Positions 22,270-33,370 of a stretch of DNA of 64,000 nt are shown in pieces; positions within the stretch are counted from its first letter, which is position 1; each line of letters opens with the position of its first letter. The position numbers and the translations under genes were made by a program. The DNA comes from Euglena gracilis. Taxonomy: Eukaryota > Euglenida > Euglenophyceae > Euglenales. The notes beneath the pieces were generated by a model that had not been told where the DNA came from, did no database searches, and was given only the letters and a program-made list of their open reading frames with translations. Location of the stretch: contig CP154956.1 in the NCBI GenBank assembly GCA_039621445.1, forward strand, positions 39,520,553 through 39,584,552. Reading direction: 5' to 3'.

Positions 22270-22362
22270 GCAGGCGCCGGGGTATGCGGCGTGGGGTATC
22301 GAGTTTGAAAAACTGACCTTTTTCAAACTCGATACCCCACGCCGCATACCCCGGCGCCTGCC
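22270..22362. repeat. Perfect inverted repeat, about 43-bp arms
   Basis: Arms 22270-22312 and 22319-22361 around CTGACC; the arm contains GGGTATGCGGCGTGGGGTAT. Removing the transposon at 16636-22269 with one target copy would lengthen the arms by matching ATTTCAGG to CCTGAAAT, so the transposon landed inside a longer palindrome. Confidence 0.85.
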
Positions 22363-22696
22363 CTGAAATACGTCGTCAACATTGTTCTCCGGGGCACAAA
22401 AACGCGAATTCATTGACCACGACAACTGGTTCCATGGGTCCTCGGCGGGTGCGGCAAGTCATGGGAAACTAGGAAATATAAGCAACCGCGACGGATGGTC
22501 AGAGATACCCTTCATTGGTTTTCTAGCAACTTCTGTGGCTTGCCTTACCACTTTTGTCGCAAGGATTTGAGGCGGCCACCAAAAATACGGTTTCTCCCTC
22601 TGCAAAGGCGTCACAAACCACCTTGTTCATTTTCACACAGGATGGTTTTTTGGGAGATCAACACCCCACAGAACGCACACTTTTCTCCTTTTGGGG

Positions 22697-22698
22697 TA

Positions 22699-22731
<33 letters not shown>

Positions 22732-23311
22732 TATATATATTATATATATTATATATATAGACGCCGTTTTCATGTCTGGGACGCCGGTTAGGCGGCAGAA
22801 AATTTCACGAACGGGCGTCCCAGACGCCGGTTCGGGAGTGAAACCCGAGACACGGTGTCAAGGAGGGAGGGGTGTGGGACGAGAGGAGGAAAGGAATGCT
22901 GTGGGACGGGTGGGGGAGACTGTGGTCCAACTGGCACACACGTTTTCTTTGACATCACTCAAATTGGTGTGTATTTTTCTTTGGTTGGCGAAATGATGTG
23001 CCGGCTAAATTTTTGGACGCTGGGGGAACGCGGGGGGGGGGGGAGCGGGGGGAGGGGGACGTGGGGCAAACGCCCCCGGAGAGTGGACATCAGAGAATGA
23101 CCTTGCTGCCCCATGCCGCCGAAGCAATCAAGCACAAATGAGGTAATGCGGTGTTTGGCAGCATCTTATATATATACATATATATATACATATATATGTA
23201 TATATATGTATATATTTATGTGTGTGTATATATATGTATATATATATGTATATATATGTATATATATATATGTATATATAGGTATATATATATATTATAT
23301 ATATTATATAA
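22697..23311. repeat. (TA)n microsatellites flanking a hairpin repeat
   Basis: TATATA arrays at 22697-22762 and 23165-23311. Between them are a CCGAACCGGCG hairpin (22770-22860) and GC-rich spacer. 22380-22500 is open on the + strand (HDNWFHGSSAGAASHGKLG) but too short to identify. Confidence 0.8.
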
Positions 23312-23725
23312 CCCCCCCCAAATAATAAACCCCCCCTCAAATAATAAACCCCCCCCAAATAATAAACCCCCCCCCTTTGGACCGACTTCGGGGGGCCCAA
23401 TAAAAACACCCCCCGCTGGCAGGTGTGTGGGCAAAAAAAAAGAGTCAAAACTTAGCAGGAATGTTGCAAAAAATCACAAAAATGGTTCAAACTGGTGCAG
23501 AAAATATGCCAAAAAAGCACCCAACTTTCAAAAAAGCCCAAAAATGCCTAAAACGTGACCATTGGAGCCTGTGGAGGGGTTTTCGGGTCGAATTTTGACT
23601 TCGAAATTTTTTCCCAAATAATAAACCCCCCCCAAATAATAAACCCCCCCCTGGACCCCGACTTCGGGTGTCCAAATAATAAACCGGGGGGGTTTATTAT
23701 TTGGGGGGGGGGTTTATATTATAAA
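23312..23725. repeat. AATAATAAACCCCCC inverted-repeat element
   Basis: Tandem AATAATAAACC plus C runs at both edges, with GTCGAATTTTGACTTCGAAA and ACCCCGACTTCGGGTGTCC between. An inverted relative lies at 51790-52130. Non-coding. Confidence 0.65.
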
Positions 23726-24148
23726 AAGTGCAAAAAAAAAGTGACCAAAAGGGTTTGTAGGCTTTGGGGGGTCGGCATGCCATGGCGAGGGGTCCGGCCA
23801 TACAATTGCTTACCGACCCCCCGGGGGGGAGGGGGGGTCACTCCACTTTTTTAAAAACCAGTCAGTCACTCATTTTCAAAAAACCAGCCAGTCACTACCC
23901 CCCCCCCGGGGGGGGTCGGCCACTCAGAAAAACGGCCACTTTCCAGTCACTTTAGGCCATTTTAGGCGCAAAAAAATTCCGGCGCCTTTGGCGCCGGGGT
24001 CACTCAAGCCACTTTTGCCCACTCCTGGGACCCCCCCCCGGGGGGGAGGGGGTCCGGGCCAAAAACCAGTCAGTCACTCTGGAAAAACCAGTCACCCACC
24101 CCCCCCCCCCGGGGGGTGGGGTCGGTCAGTGCTTAAGCAATTGCCTGG
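23726..24148. other. No gene seen; poly-C/poly-G with CAGTCACT words
   Basis: Repeated CCAGTCAGTCACT words and CCCCCGGGGGGG self-complementary tracts. Non-coding. Confidence 0.55.
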
Positions 24149-24156
24149 GTCCGGCT

Positions 24157-24563
24157 CATAGTGGGCACGCCTGTTTTTTTTTGACGTTGTTTTTCTTTGT
24201 TTTTTTATTTCCAACAATGTTTTTCTTTATAAAAAAATACACCCACTAGGTTTTGCAAAGAAAATTTTTGAATGTGTATTTTCGGTCATTTTTGGCAACT
24301 TTTGGGTCAGTTTTGCCAAAAACTACCTCCGTAAAAAAAAAGGGAAAAGTCATAAAATTGCATTTTTTTTGCTTTTTTGGATGTTTTCGACCATTTTTGG
24401 CACTTTTTGAACTGAGTAGGATTCAAAGTATGGTTTGGGTGTTTCATAACGAGTTTTCTCAATAAAATTTCCCTTTTGTTTTTTTTGATGTTTTTTTGGT
24501 GTTTTTTTTAAAAAAAACACGTTGTTTTGTTTTTTTAAAAAAAACAAAAAAATGCCCACTATG
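24157..24563. mobile_element. 407-bp MITE, TIR CATAGTGGGC, 8-bp duplication
   Basis: Ends CATAGTGGGC and GCCCACTATG; duplication GTCCGGCT at 24149-24156 and 24564-24571. The interior has A/T-run hairpins around a core that reappears inverted in the element at 34722 (TGAGTAGGATTCAAAGTATG). No coding. Confidence 0.9.
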
Positions 24564-24571
24564 GTCCGGCT

Positions 24572-25100
24572 AGGGGGGGGGGTTGGCGTGGCGAGGGGGT
24601 CCCGGAGGGGGGGGAGGGGTGCGTGGGGGTCTGCCAAGAAAATTTTCTCTGGTGGGCCTGGCATGGCGTGGCAAGGGGGTCTGAAAAGGGGGGGTAAAAC
24701 GGCGTGGCGAGGGGGTCGGTGGGGGGGGGAGGGGTGTGCCGACCCCCCTTTGCATAAGGTGCAAATACCCCCCCTTATTGTCCCCCCCCCTCATTGTCCC
24801 TCGGCCCCGGCCGATAGGGTTTTTTTTTGGGCTCGGCCAATGAAATTCCTTTGGTAAGGTCTTATTGTCCCCCTCCCTTATTGTCCAGTCAGGCCTCCCG
24901 GGGGGAGGTCGGTGGGACAATAAGGGGGGGGGGTAGGTGGGGGGTTGCAAGGTTCCCGTTTTTTTTGTTTTAAAACAAAGCAAAAAAAAAACTTTCATGA
25001 ATAAAAAACAGTGTAAAACTGTTTTTTTGTTATAAAAAAAGTAGTTTTTTTAAAATATAATACTACAAATAGGGGAAAAAACTGTTTTTATAGCAAAAAC
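24572..25100. repeat. GGCGTGGCGAGGGGGTC repeats and A/T runs
   Basis: The word GGCGTGGCGAGGGGGTC occurs here several times (24590, 24670, 24705) and again at 29.05-29.12, 29.64-29.83 and 33.62-33.69 kb, spaced 40-60 bp. Followed by ATTGTCCCCC words and long T/A runs. Non-coding. Confidence 0.6.
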
Positions 25101-25639
25101 TGCGTCTTAAACGCAGACTCCGTCCTGTCTAAGTCTGCGTCTACTGGCAGTGGCTGAAAACTTCCCCTCCCCCCCCCCCCCCCCCTCAAATCGGCCAGAT
25201 TTTGGCGGTTCTACCTTATGCTTCCAGGGGTCCGAAAATTTCCCCCCCCCTTGAAAAAGCCCGGTCCCCCCCTCCAAAAAAGTCAACAAAGGCGCAAGGC
25301 AAGGGCTTTTTGGAAGGAATTCTTATTTTTATACACGCCGTGGTAGCGATTTTTTGTCCTTGTGAACCATCATGAAACAAATGTTGTTGTCCAATGCAAA
25401 ATGGTCTTCAACAAACAGCCATATTTGAGTTTCGTGCACCAACAGGTGCTATGTCCATCTTAGGTTCAGATTCCATGGTTCTCTGTGACACGGCCCGGGC
25501 TTAAGCTCCCAGGGGTCCGAAAATTCCCCCCCCCTGAAATGGTCCGAAAAATGCGGCCCTAGGGGGGGGGGGGAAGTTTTCAGCCACTGCCAGTAAGTTT
25601 CAGCCACTGCCCAGGGTAGTAGTAAGATGCAGTTTTTTG

Positions 25640-25640
<1 letters not shown>
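25101..25640. other. No gene seen
   Basis: Spacer with GCGTCTTA hairpin fragments (25095-25140) and a short direct repeat around CAGTGGCTGAAAACTTCCCC (25145 and, inverted, 25575). Confidence 0.5.
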
Positions 25641-25720
<80 letters not shown>

Positions 25721-25905
25721 CCACAACCTCAAGAACAACAGTCAACACGTTGGCTTCAGCGTACAAGACTACGCGTCCCGAACATGGCATTGTCCCCAGT
25801 GCAAGCTAATAGTTTCCAAATTTTGCGCTCTTTTTCAACGCTGCTTGCACAAGGTCCCGCAATTTCATGGCACGGAAGGAGTCCGTGGCGGTTTTGACCG
25901 ACCTG
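25641..25905 (+). pseudogene. (TA)n array and inverted recombinase fragment
   Basis: A TA array (25641-25718) is followed by 25719-25905, nearly identical to the reverse complement of 18018-18208 of recombinase A. It still encodes TVNTLASAYKTTRPEHGIVP before two stop codons and continues ALFFNAACTRSRNFMARKE. Confidence 0.75.
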
Positions 25906-26029
25906 GGCTCAGCCACAATTTGTTTAAAAACGTGTTCAGAGCCCGCCAAATGCCTTCCCTGAAATTCGTGGTCATGATTCACGCAAGGGGTCAAAAGCGC
26001 GTATTTGTGAAATTCGGACCCAAAAAACG

Positions 26030-26180
26030 GCGCCCTAATGGAAAACGTGCCTGAACACAGATGCCTTAATGGAAAACGTGTCATTGCCACAGATGCCCTA
26101 ATGGAAAACGTGTCATTGCCACAGATGCCTTAATGGAAAACGTGTCATTGCCACAAATGCCCTCATTGAAAACGTGTCAC
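26030..26180. repeat. 32-bp minisatellite ATGGAAAACGTGTCATTGCC
   Basis: Units starting at about 26037, 26069, 26101 and 26133 (period 32). An inverted relative is at 20350-20440. Confidence 0.85.
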
Positions 26181-26189
26181 CCCCCCTTT

Positions 26190-26625
26190 TTTTCTTTCTT
26201 TTTTTTCTTTTTTCCGCAGCCCTCCCAGTATGGCGAAACGCACGGCAAACTTTGTGAATCGTCTTTTGCCACCCCCCCCCCCCTAGGACGGAACTGTTCC
26301 TGGCTGCTCTCGCAGTATACCAGCAAGATGCCAAAAACAAAAGAAAAAAAAAAAAAAAAAAAAAAAAAAAACGAAAAAACAAAAAAAAAAAAAAAAAAAA
26401 CAAAAAAACCCACCCCCACCCCCCCCCTCCCCCCCCCCCCACCCCCCCCCCCCCCCCTCCACCCCCCCCCCCCCCCGCCCCCACTCCCCCCCCCCCTCCC
26501 CTCCCCCCCCCACCCCCCCCCCCCCCCCCCCCCACCCCCCCCCCCCCCCCCCCCCCCCTCCCCTCCCCCCCCCCCCCCCCCCACCACCCACACCCCCCCC
26601 CCCCCCCCCCCCCCCCGCCCCCTCG
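26190..26625. repeat. Poly-A then 220-bp poly-C tract
   Basis: T/C and A homopolymers (26185-26410) followed by about 220 nearly pure C bases (26411-26620). The open frames here are Pro/Gly/Phe artefacts of homopolymers. The other strand would be G-quadruplex-prone. Assembly error is possible. Confidence 0.85.
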
Positions 26626-26778
26626 CTCCGTAGGTGCAGAGCTTGCTGCTGTTGCCAACTGTTTGGAGTTCGCCAAACTGTGTCAACATCGGCAGAAAAC
26701 GTGTTCAGGAGGGGGGGCCCCCTGGCTGAACACGTTTTCAGGCTGAAATCTGGGCTCAGCCACAATTTGTGTGTAGAA

Positions 26779-26983
26779 ACTCTTGTTTCCCCTGCAAATT
26801 TTCATCGTTCCGATCCGAACGACAACTAATTTGCGGCCATCTTCATGAGTGGACAACTGAAAGTTGCCCACCCGAAGGTCCAAGAGGGAATCTGGACGAA
26901 CACCCAATTGAAAGGCCATGAGCAGTAAATTCATCCTCTGGGATACATGCCAACTCTTCCAATTTGTTTGGGTAAAAAGTTGT
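26779..26983 (-). pseudogene. Recombinase A fragment, direct copy
   Basis: 205 bp nearly identical to 17803-18004: MNLLLMAFQLGVRPDSLLDL, RVGNFQL, then LVVVRIGTMKICRGNKSF. Together with the inverted fragment at 25719 it shows that a recent recombinase copy was broken and rearranged. Confidence 0.8.
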
Positions 26984-26989
26984 TGCCTG

Positions 26990-27215
26990 GAAAGTAAAAG
27001 TCTTTGTTGCCTGGACGGGATGGGAGCTGGAACCCAGCCTGTTGTTCGATGAGGCGAGCGTCATCGAACAATATGTGGCTCAACGTGAGCAGCAGTCGGG
27101 AACTTTGTTCGTTTCAGGGAAACGTTCGGCAACCTCTTTTCATACATACGTGAATGCCGTCGCTCGGGCATTCCGCAAAACAACGACCGAGGGAGAGGTG
27201 TTGCATATCATTTTC
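26990..27215 (+). pseudogene. Possible recombinase N-terminal fragment
   Basis: Open + strand frame: KVFVAWTGWELEPSLLF, then DEASVIEQYVAQREQQSGTL, GKRSATSFHTYVNAVARAFR. The pattern resembles the helical core-binding domain preceding a tyrosine recombinase catalytic domain, and it sits beside recombinase fragments. No catalytic motif is present, so the call is tentative. Confidence 0.35.
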
Positions 27216-27444
27216 ATTGCCAAGATTTGCGGCGGCCACCAAAGTATGGCTATTTTTTGTGTAAAGCATGTTGTGTGCCGTGATGTCCGCCACTCCCTGT
27301 CGTTGTGCTCCAAGGCAACCTAGCCTTCTGTCGTGTTGTAGAGTGCCCCCGACCCGCCTCACCCGTTGAGGACCACCCGGCCTCTCAACCGCACGCCGAT
27401 TTTTTATGACAGCGATTTTTTGCTTCTTGCTCGGCGTTGCCACG

Positions 27445-28715
27445 GGGGAGCACGCCGTCGGCCAGCCGTCGGCCAGCCGTGTGACTCACAGGAAAATGAC
27501 CCGAGCCATAGCTCGACAAAGCAAAAACAATTTCGCCGCCAATCCCCTGTCAAGGTCACGTTCCTCATTCGTGGAGGCTGCATTTTTGCCCATTTGAAGT
27601 CATTTTTCGTCAATTTTTGTCAATTTTGCCAATTTTGGGACTTTTTTGACCAATTTTGACCATTTCATCACAAATCAGTCATCATTTCAACAACATCCAT
27701 TTCACATTCATTAGCCAATTTTTGGGTCATTCCATAGTCATTGTGAAGGAATTTTGCCAACAAATTATTCAAATGACTAAAAATTGTTCAGTTGGTGGTC
27801 CATTTTCCACGAACTGACAAAAAATACCTGTTATGGACGGAAAAAGGCTGAAATTTTGTGTGGAACAGTTTCAAGTGACTAAAAATTGCCCAAAGCAACC
27901 CCTCTTGTAGAGCTTTGCACCCCAAATTAGGCATTAATCACTCAAAGTTAGGAATTGGCCCACCAAATCCCCTCAAAATTAGGAACATTTTCACTAATTA
28001 GGAATTTACCACTCAAAAGAAGGCATGGCACACCAAACTTGGGATTACCACTCAAAATATCAGCACTTTACACCCAAAATTAGGCATTTGCCACTCAAAA
28101 TTAGGAATATACACATGAAAATAGGAATTTGCACCTCAAAATTAACAATTGGCACATTAAATTAGGAATTTGCCTTCCAAAATTCGGAACAGGCACACAA
28201 AGGAGGCTAGGCGCGCCGCTCGGGGGGTCCGGGACCCCCCCCCTCCCCCCCCCCCGCGCGGCCCCTGCGCGGTCGCCCGCCCCCCCCTGGACCCCCCCCT
28301 CCCCCCACTGTGCCTAGCATAGCCAAGAAAAAAAATTTTTGGTGAAAAAATCGCGATTTTTTGAGGCCCAAAAATGACCAAAAATGACCATTTTCGGACA
28401 CAAAATGGCAAATTTGGGGGCCGCGCGCTCTGCGCGCGGCCAAAAAAGCACTTTTTTGGTCAAAAATGGCCCAAAAATGGCAAAAAATGACCACTTTTTG
28501 GACCCAAAAATCACCGATTTTAGGATGCGTTCCGCCCGCGCGGCCGCCCTCGGACCCCCCTTCCCCCCCCCCCCCCCCCCCCCGCCCGCGCCCCCGCGCC
28601 TGACGCCCCCCACCGCCCCCCCCCCCCCGCTGTGCCTAGCCTCCAAAAGCTCAACGACAGGACCCGGCTTCCGCCACGCCGTCGGCCAGCCGTCGGCCAG
28701 CCGTGTGCTCCCCGC
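27445..28715. repeat. 1.2-kb unit between direct repeats
   Basis: The word CCGTCGGCCAGCCGTCGGCC followed by AGCCGTGTG is present at both ends (27455-27485 and 28679-28710). Between them lie TTAGGAATT arrays with period about 20-24 bp (27915-28190) and a GC-rich module with inverted edges GGAGGCTAGGC (28202) and GCCTAGCCTCC (28637). No genes. Confidence 0.55.
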
Positions 28716-28769
28716 CTAAAACGCAGACTTAAACAACTTGTTTAAAAACAGCCCGGGAACCTTTGGGGG

Positions 28770-28916
28770 GTTGTCCCAAAATTTCTTTCACCCATGAGCA
28801 AGTGGAAGCTGATGCGGAAGAGGTTCTGTTTCCCATCACTGCCCCGGTGCCGGAGATGGTTGAAGTAGAGGAGGAAGTCACTCAGTCATCAAACCCAAGC
28901 CCGGACTTTCCAAAAT
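28770..28916 (+). pseudogene. Acidic ORF fragment, unknown
   Basis: Open + strand frame ending at a TGA at 28914: ISFTHEQVEADAEEVLF, ITAPVPEMVEVEEEVTQSS, ending PSPDFPK. Composition is protein-like and unlike the flanks. It may be the tail of a mobile-element protein; not identified. Confidence 0.3.
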
Positions 28917-29137
28917 GAATGCGTCACCTGGGTTGGTCTTCGGCAAAGTCCCGATGGATGCTCCATGCTTCGAGCCTTCCACCATTGAAGCCGAAAACAA
29001 ATGCGATGGTCTTAACGCAAGACTGAGCAATTTTCACGGGGGGTTGGTACGCCGTGGCGAGGGGGTCCGAATAGGGGGGGGGGAGGGGGTAAATGGCGTG
29101 GCGAGGGGGTCGGCGACTAGGGGGGGGAGTGCCAGAC

Positions 29138-31535
29138 GGTAGACTGGGGGGGGGGGGTCCTGGGTGGTCGGCCGACTAGTCGGCCGACCACCCAGCTGGT
29201 CGGCCGACTAGGCCTGGTCGGCAGCTAGTCGGCGAGACGGGGGGGTGGGTTAGTGGGTGGTCGGCCGACTAGTCGGCCGACCACCCCACCGACTTTTAAG
29301 CCCCCCCCTGAGAAAAAACTTTTGTCCAAATCACCTCAACACCAGTCAAAAAGAGAACCCCCCAATTGGGGGTGAATATGCAAAAAACTGGGGGTAAAAT
29401 GTCCATTTTGCAAAATGTCCATTTTCGGCCACTTTTGGCAAAAGAACACCTCTCCCCGTTGTATATAAGTCAATATAAGTCAAATTTTGCACAAAAAGGA
29501 CGTAGCCATCCAAGTATATTGCCAACATAGAAGGGATTTTGTTATTTGGGGGGGGGCGGTGCGGGGGGGGCGGAGCCCCCCCCCCCCCGCCTATGCCAAA
29601 GTGAGCCACAAAAACGACTTAACCCTGGAGTGGGGGGTCGGCACGCCGTGGCGAGCCGTCTGGCTAGGGGGGGGGGGAGGGGGGTTTTTGGCGTGGCGAG
29701 GGGTCCCGGATGGGGGGGGGGAGGGGTGCGCGGGGGTTTTCCAAGAAAATTTTCTTTGGCGCGGCTGACATGGCGTGGCGAGGGGGTCTGAAAAGGGGGG
29801 GGGGTAAAATGGCGTGGCGAGGGGGTCGTGCTGACCTCCCCAGTATGTTGCCAACACAGAAGGGATTTTGTTATTTAAACCGGCGTTTGAGACGCCGGGT
29901 TCAGGACAGAACCGGCGTCCCCCCCCACGGGTTTTCCGGACGCCGGTTCTGTCCTAAAACCCGGCGTTAGGAACGCCGGTTCTGTCCAAAACCCGGCGTC
30001 CGGTTTGGGACTGTATTTTGTGTAAAAAAGTGTGCCAATGTGACCCCAGAAACAAAAATCTCCTTGGATGAAAGGGGATAAAAGGCACAATTGCTGAGTG
30101 CAAAATATCATGGATGACTGACGGCAAGCGTTTTGCAGTTTCTGAGGTGGGGGGGGATTGCTAGGCATACAGGTTGCTACAGCTGCACTGATTACAGGGC
30201 AAAACATATTGCCGGCAAGGAGACACATTACAGAAATTTTGGCTGGACTCCACTGGATTTTTTCAGACGTACGGTTGGGATTTTTGGGTGGACCCCCCCT
30301 GGGTTTTTTCAGACATACGGCAGGGAAATTTTGGCTGGACCCGCCCTGGGTTATTTCAAAAATTCGGTTTAATGTTGACTGCCCACCCCTGGGTTTTTTC
30401 TTAGAATTACGGTTAGGAAATGTTGGCTGGACCCCCCTGGGTTTTTTAGAAATACGGTTGTTAAATGCTGGCTGGAACCCCCCGTGCGTTTTTCAGAATT
30501 GCGGCTGGTAAACGTTGGCTGGAGCCCCTGGGTTGTTTCAGACATACGGAGGGGAAACTGTGGTTGGACCTCGCTGGGTTTATTATCACGGTTGGGAAAT
30601 TTTGGCTGGACCTGCTGGGTTTTTTTCTGTCAGAAATACGGTTGGGGAATACGGCTGGAACCCCCATGGCTTTTTTAGAGTTTAAGAGATTTTATGTTTG
30701 AATCCTCTGGTTTTTTTTTCAGAATTTGCTTTGGGACGTTTTGGCTGTTCCCCCATGGGACTAAAGGGGAACGCTAGTGAACGTACTTCTAAGTGCTCCC
30801 TGGCCCGAAAGGGGTGAACGCCGGTTCTGTCCTGAACCCGGCGTCTCTAAAATGCCGCTTTAAACAAGGGGTGGCGGACGCCGGTTCTGTCCTGAACCCG
30901 GCGTCCCCGGACGCCGGGTTCAGGACAGAACCGGCGTCCGCCACCCCTTTTTTGTAGTAGAGGGGGGGTGCGGGGGGCAGAGCCCCCCCCCCGCCCGCCT
31001 ATGCCAAAGTGAGCCACAAAACGACTTAGCCCCCGAGTATGATGCCAACACAGAAGGGATTTTGTTATCTGAGGCTCGGATGGGGGTGGAGGGGGGAGTT
31101 TTCAGCCTGTCGTGATGCAGAATGCTTGCATTTCTAAAGGATTTTCATGTAATCCCTGTTTCGTCATTGGTTTTTTACCCCTCCGGACCCCATCAAGGGC
31201 CCACCGACCCCCCACCGACCAAAGATTTCCATCTGAGGGTGTTCCTGTTGGTGTAAGGCACTTATTTGGACCCATCCGGACCATTTCCGGGTGGTTTTGG
31301 ACCCGCCACAGACCATTTTTATGACCACCGACTAGCCACCGACTAGTTTGCATACAATTTTCTTCATAAAAAGTCGGCGAGACTGGCCCGTAACTACATT
31401 AGAGTGGGTGGTCGGCCGACTAATCCGCCGACCACCCACTGCCCCGTCTCGCCGACTAGCTGCCGACCAGGCCTAGTCGGCCGACCAGTTGGGTGGTCGG
31501 CCGACCACCCAGGACCCCCCCCCCCCCAGTCTACC
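29138..31535. mobile_element. Composite element with about 160-bp inverted ends
   Basis: The left end (29138-29290) starts GGTAGACTGG; the right end (31395-31535) ends CCAGTCTACC. Both contain a G or C run and several TCGGCCGACTAG palindromes in mirrored order. The 2.4-kb interior holds GGCGTGGCGAGGGGGTC repeats and the hairpin/minisatellite unit at 29878-30949. No target duplication or transposase was seen. Confidence 0.65.
29878..30949. mobile_element. Hairpin-bounded minisatellite unit (copy A)
   Basis: Bounded by GACGCCGGTTCTGTCC hairpins (29878-30005; right end a perfect 41-bp inverted repeat, 30866-30906 and 30909-30949). The interior has a unique 130-bp lead-in (TGGGACTGTATTTTG) and about nine units of roughly 57 bp built on AAATTTTGGCTGGACC and CTGGGTTTTTTCAGA. 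Copy B at 46952-47895 has the same order, so this is a mobile or duplicated unit. Confidence 0.75.
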
Positions 31536-31790
31536 ACCTCCCCCCCCAATTGACCCCCCCCCTAATTGACCACACGCCCCGGGGAAAAATTTTTCAACCT
31601 CCCCCTAATTGACTCCCCGGGGGGATTCCGTGCTGAAGCACCCCCTAATTGACGGTACCCCCCCTAATTGATCAACCCCCCCCCTAATTGAACCAGGTTT
31701 TGAATAGTGCTGAGCTCTTAATAAGCGCGCACCCACCCCTTCATTAACCCCTCCATACATACCGGCCCACTCCATGGAGCTCTTTTGCCT
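31536..31790. repeat. CCCCCCTAATTGACC repeats
   Basis: CTAATTGA after a C run is repeated at 31545, 31560, 31600, 31645, 31665 and 31685; the same word recurs at 33500-33550. Non-coding. Confidence 0.7.
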
Positions 31791-31794
31791 GAAA

Positions 31795-32750
31795 TCCATG
31801 GGTTTTGTGCCAGAAACAGGGCGCTGGCGGGTCGAAAAACGCTCATTTTCGGCTCGAAAACAATTTTTCCGGGTCCGGGGCATTGTTTTGGTCAATTTTT
31901 TTTTTTGATTTTCTTTCGACTTTTTTCGACCCGGTTTTGACCCAAAGTCAATGGGTCGGCGGCCCAAAACGGGGCGCAGGCGGGTCGAAAAACGCTCGTT
32001 TTCGGCTCAAAAACAGTTTTTCCGGGTCCGGGAGGCCAAAAAACATCGTTTCGGGCAAAAAAAAATTTGCGATTTTTTTCGACTTTTTTGACCCAGTTTT
32101 GACCCAAAGTCAATGGGTCGGCGGCCCAAAACGGGGCGCTGGCGGGTCGAAAAACGCTCGTTTTCGGCTCAAAAACAGTTTTTCCGGGTCCGGGAGGCCA
32201 AAAAACATCGTTTCGGGCAAAAAAAATTTGCGATTTTTTTCGACTTTTTTGACCCGGTTTTGACCCAAAGTCAATGGGTCGGCGGCCCAAAACGGGGCGC
32301 TGGCGGGTCGAAAAACGCTCGTTTTCGGCTCAAAAACAGTTTTTCCGGGTCCGGGAGGCCCAAAAACATCGTTTCGGGCAAAAAAAAATTTGCGATTTTT
32401 TTCGCCCTTTTCGACCCGGTTTTGACCCAAAGTCAATGGGTCGGCGGCCCAAAACGGGGCGCAGGCGGGTCGAAAAACGCTCGTTTTCGGCTCAAAAACA
32501 GTTTTTCCGGGTCCGGGAGGCCAAAAAACATCGTTTCGGGCAAAAAAAAATTTGCGATTTTTTTCGCCCTTTTCGACCCGGTTTTGACCCAAAGTCAATG
32601 GGTCGGCGGCCCAAAACGGGGCGCTGGCGGGTCGAAAAACGCTCGTTTTCGGCTCAAAAACAGTTTTTCCGGGTCCGGGAGGCCAAAAAACATCGTTTCG
32701 GGCAAAAAATTTTTTTTCGATTTTTTTCGACTTTTTTGGCCGAAAACGGC
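31795..32750. repeat. 161-bp satellite, about 5-6 units
   Basis: Units of 161-163 bp begin GGGTCGGCGGCCCAAAACGG at about 31953, 32115, 32276, 32439 and 32600, with a diverged first unit at 31795. The consensus contains GGGTCGAAAAACGCTCGTTT and CAGTTTTTCCGGGTCCGGGA. The period is not a multiple of 3, so stop-free frames of 222-250 codons arise on both strands without coding meaning. Confidence 0.9.
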
Positions 32751-33370
32751 TAAGTCGAACAGAGGGAAAAGTGTACAAAATGGCCTGAAACGGCCCAAAT
32801 TGGCCAAAAAAACGCCCGTATCTCGGGCTGGGCGGGGAGTTGTGGGGAAACCAAAATCCCAGTAGATAGAGCGTTCCAAGGGCTTCAATTTAGGTCTCCG
32901 GACATTTCCTTTGATTTTGCATCATTTTGGAGAAATTTTGAAAACATCGATTTTTTGACCCCCCACCCCCCGAAAACGGCTAAGTCGGACAGTGGGAAAA
33001 GTGTACAAAACGGCCATCTGCGCCGAAAACGGCCGTATCTCGGGCTGGGCGGGGAGTTGCGGGGAAATCAAAATACCGGTAGATGGGGCGTTCCAAGGGC
33101 TTCAAATTAGGTCTCCGGACATTTCCTTTGATTCGGCTTCATTTTGGAGATATTTTGAAATTTGACATTTTTTTGGCAGTCCAAAGGGGGGGGCTTATCC
33201 AGGGGGGGGCTTATCCAGGGGGGGGCGGGCCGATCCTACCCAGTTTGGACCCCTTCGCGCGTGAATAACTCGGGCCTGGCGGGGAGTTGGGGGTCAAACC
33301 CAGGTGATTCGGAAACTAGAAATCCAGTCGCTCGCAACTGAAAAAAAAAATTCCGGGAACGGGGCCGGGA
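32751..33370. repeat. 225-bp tandem duplication plus relic
   Basis: 32748-32955 and 32976-33175 share GAAAACGGCTAAGTCG, GTATCTCGGGCTGGGCGGGG, GCGTTCCAAGGGCTTCAA and GGTCTCCGGACATTTCCTTT. A third, weaker copy follows at 33255-33330. Confidence 0.85.

Noticed and set aside
26113-26765. Gly- and Pro-rich frames of 160-187 codons
   Set aside because: Translation of poly-A and poly-C tracts.
32113-32865. 250-codon + frame
   Set aside because: It is the 161-bp satellite read through; the repeat lacks stops in all frames and the peptide simply repeats with the DNA.
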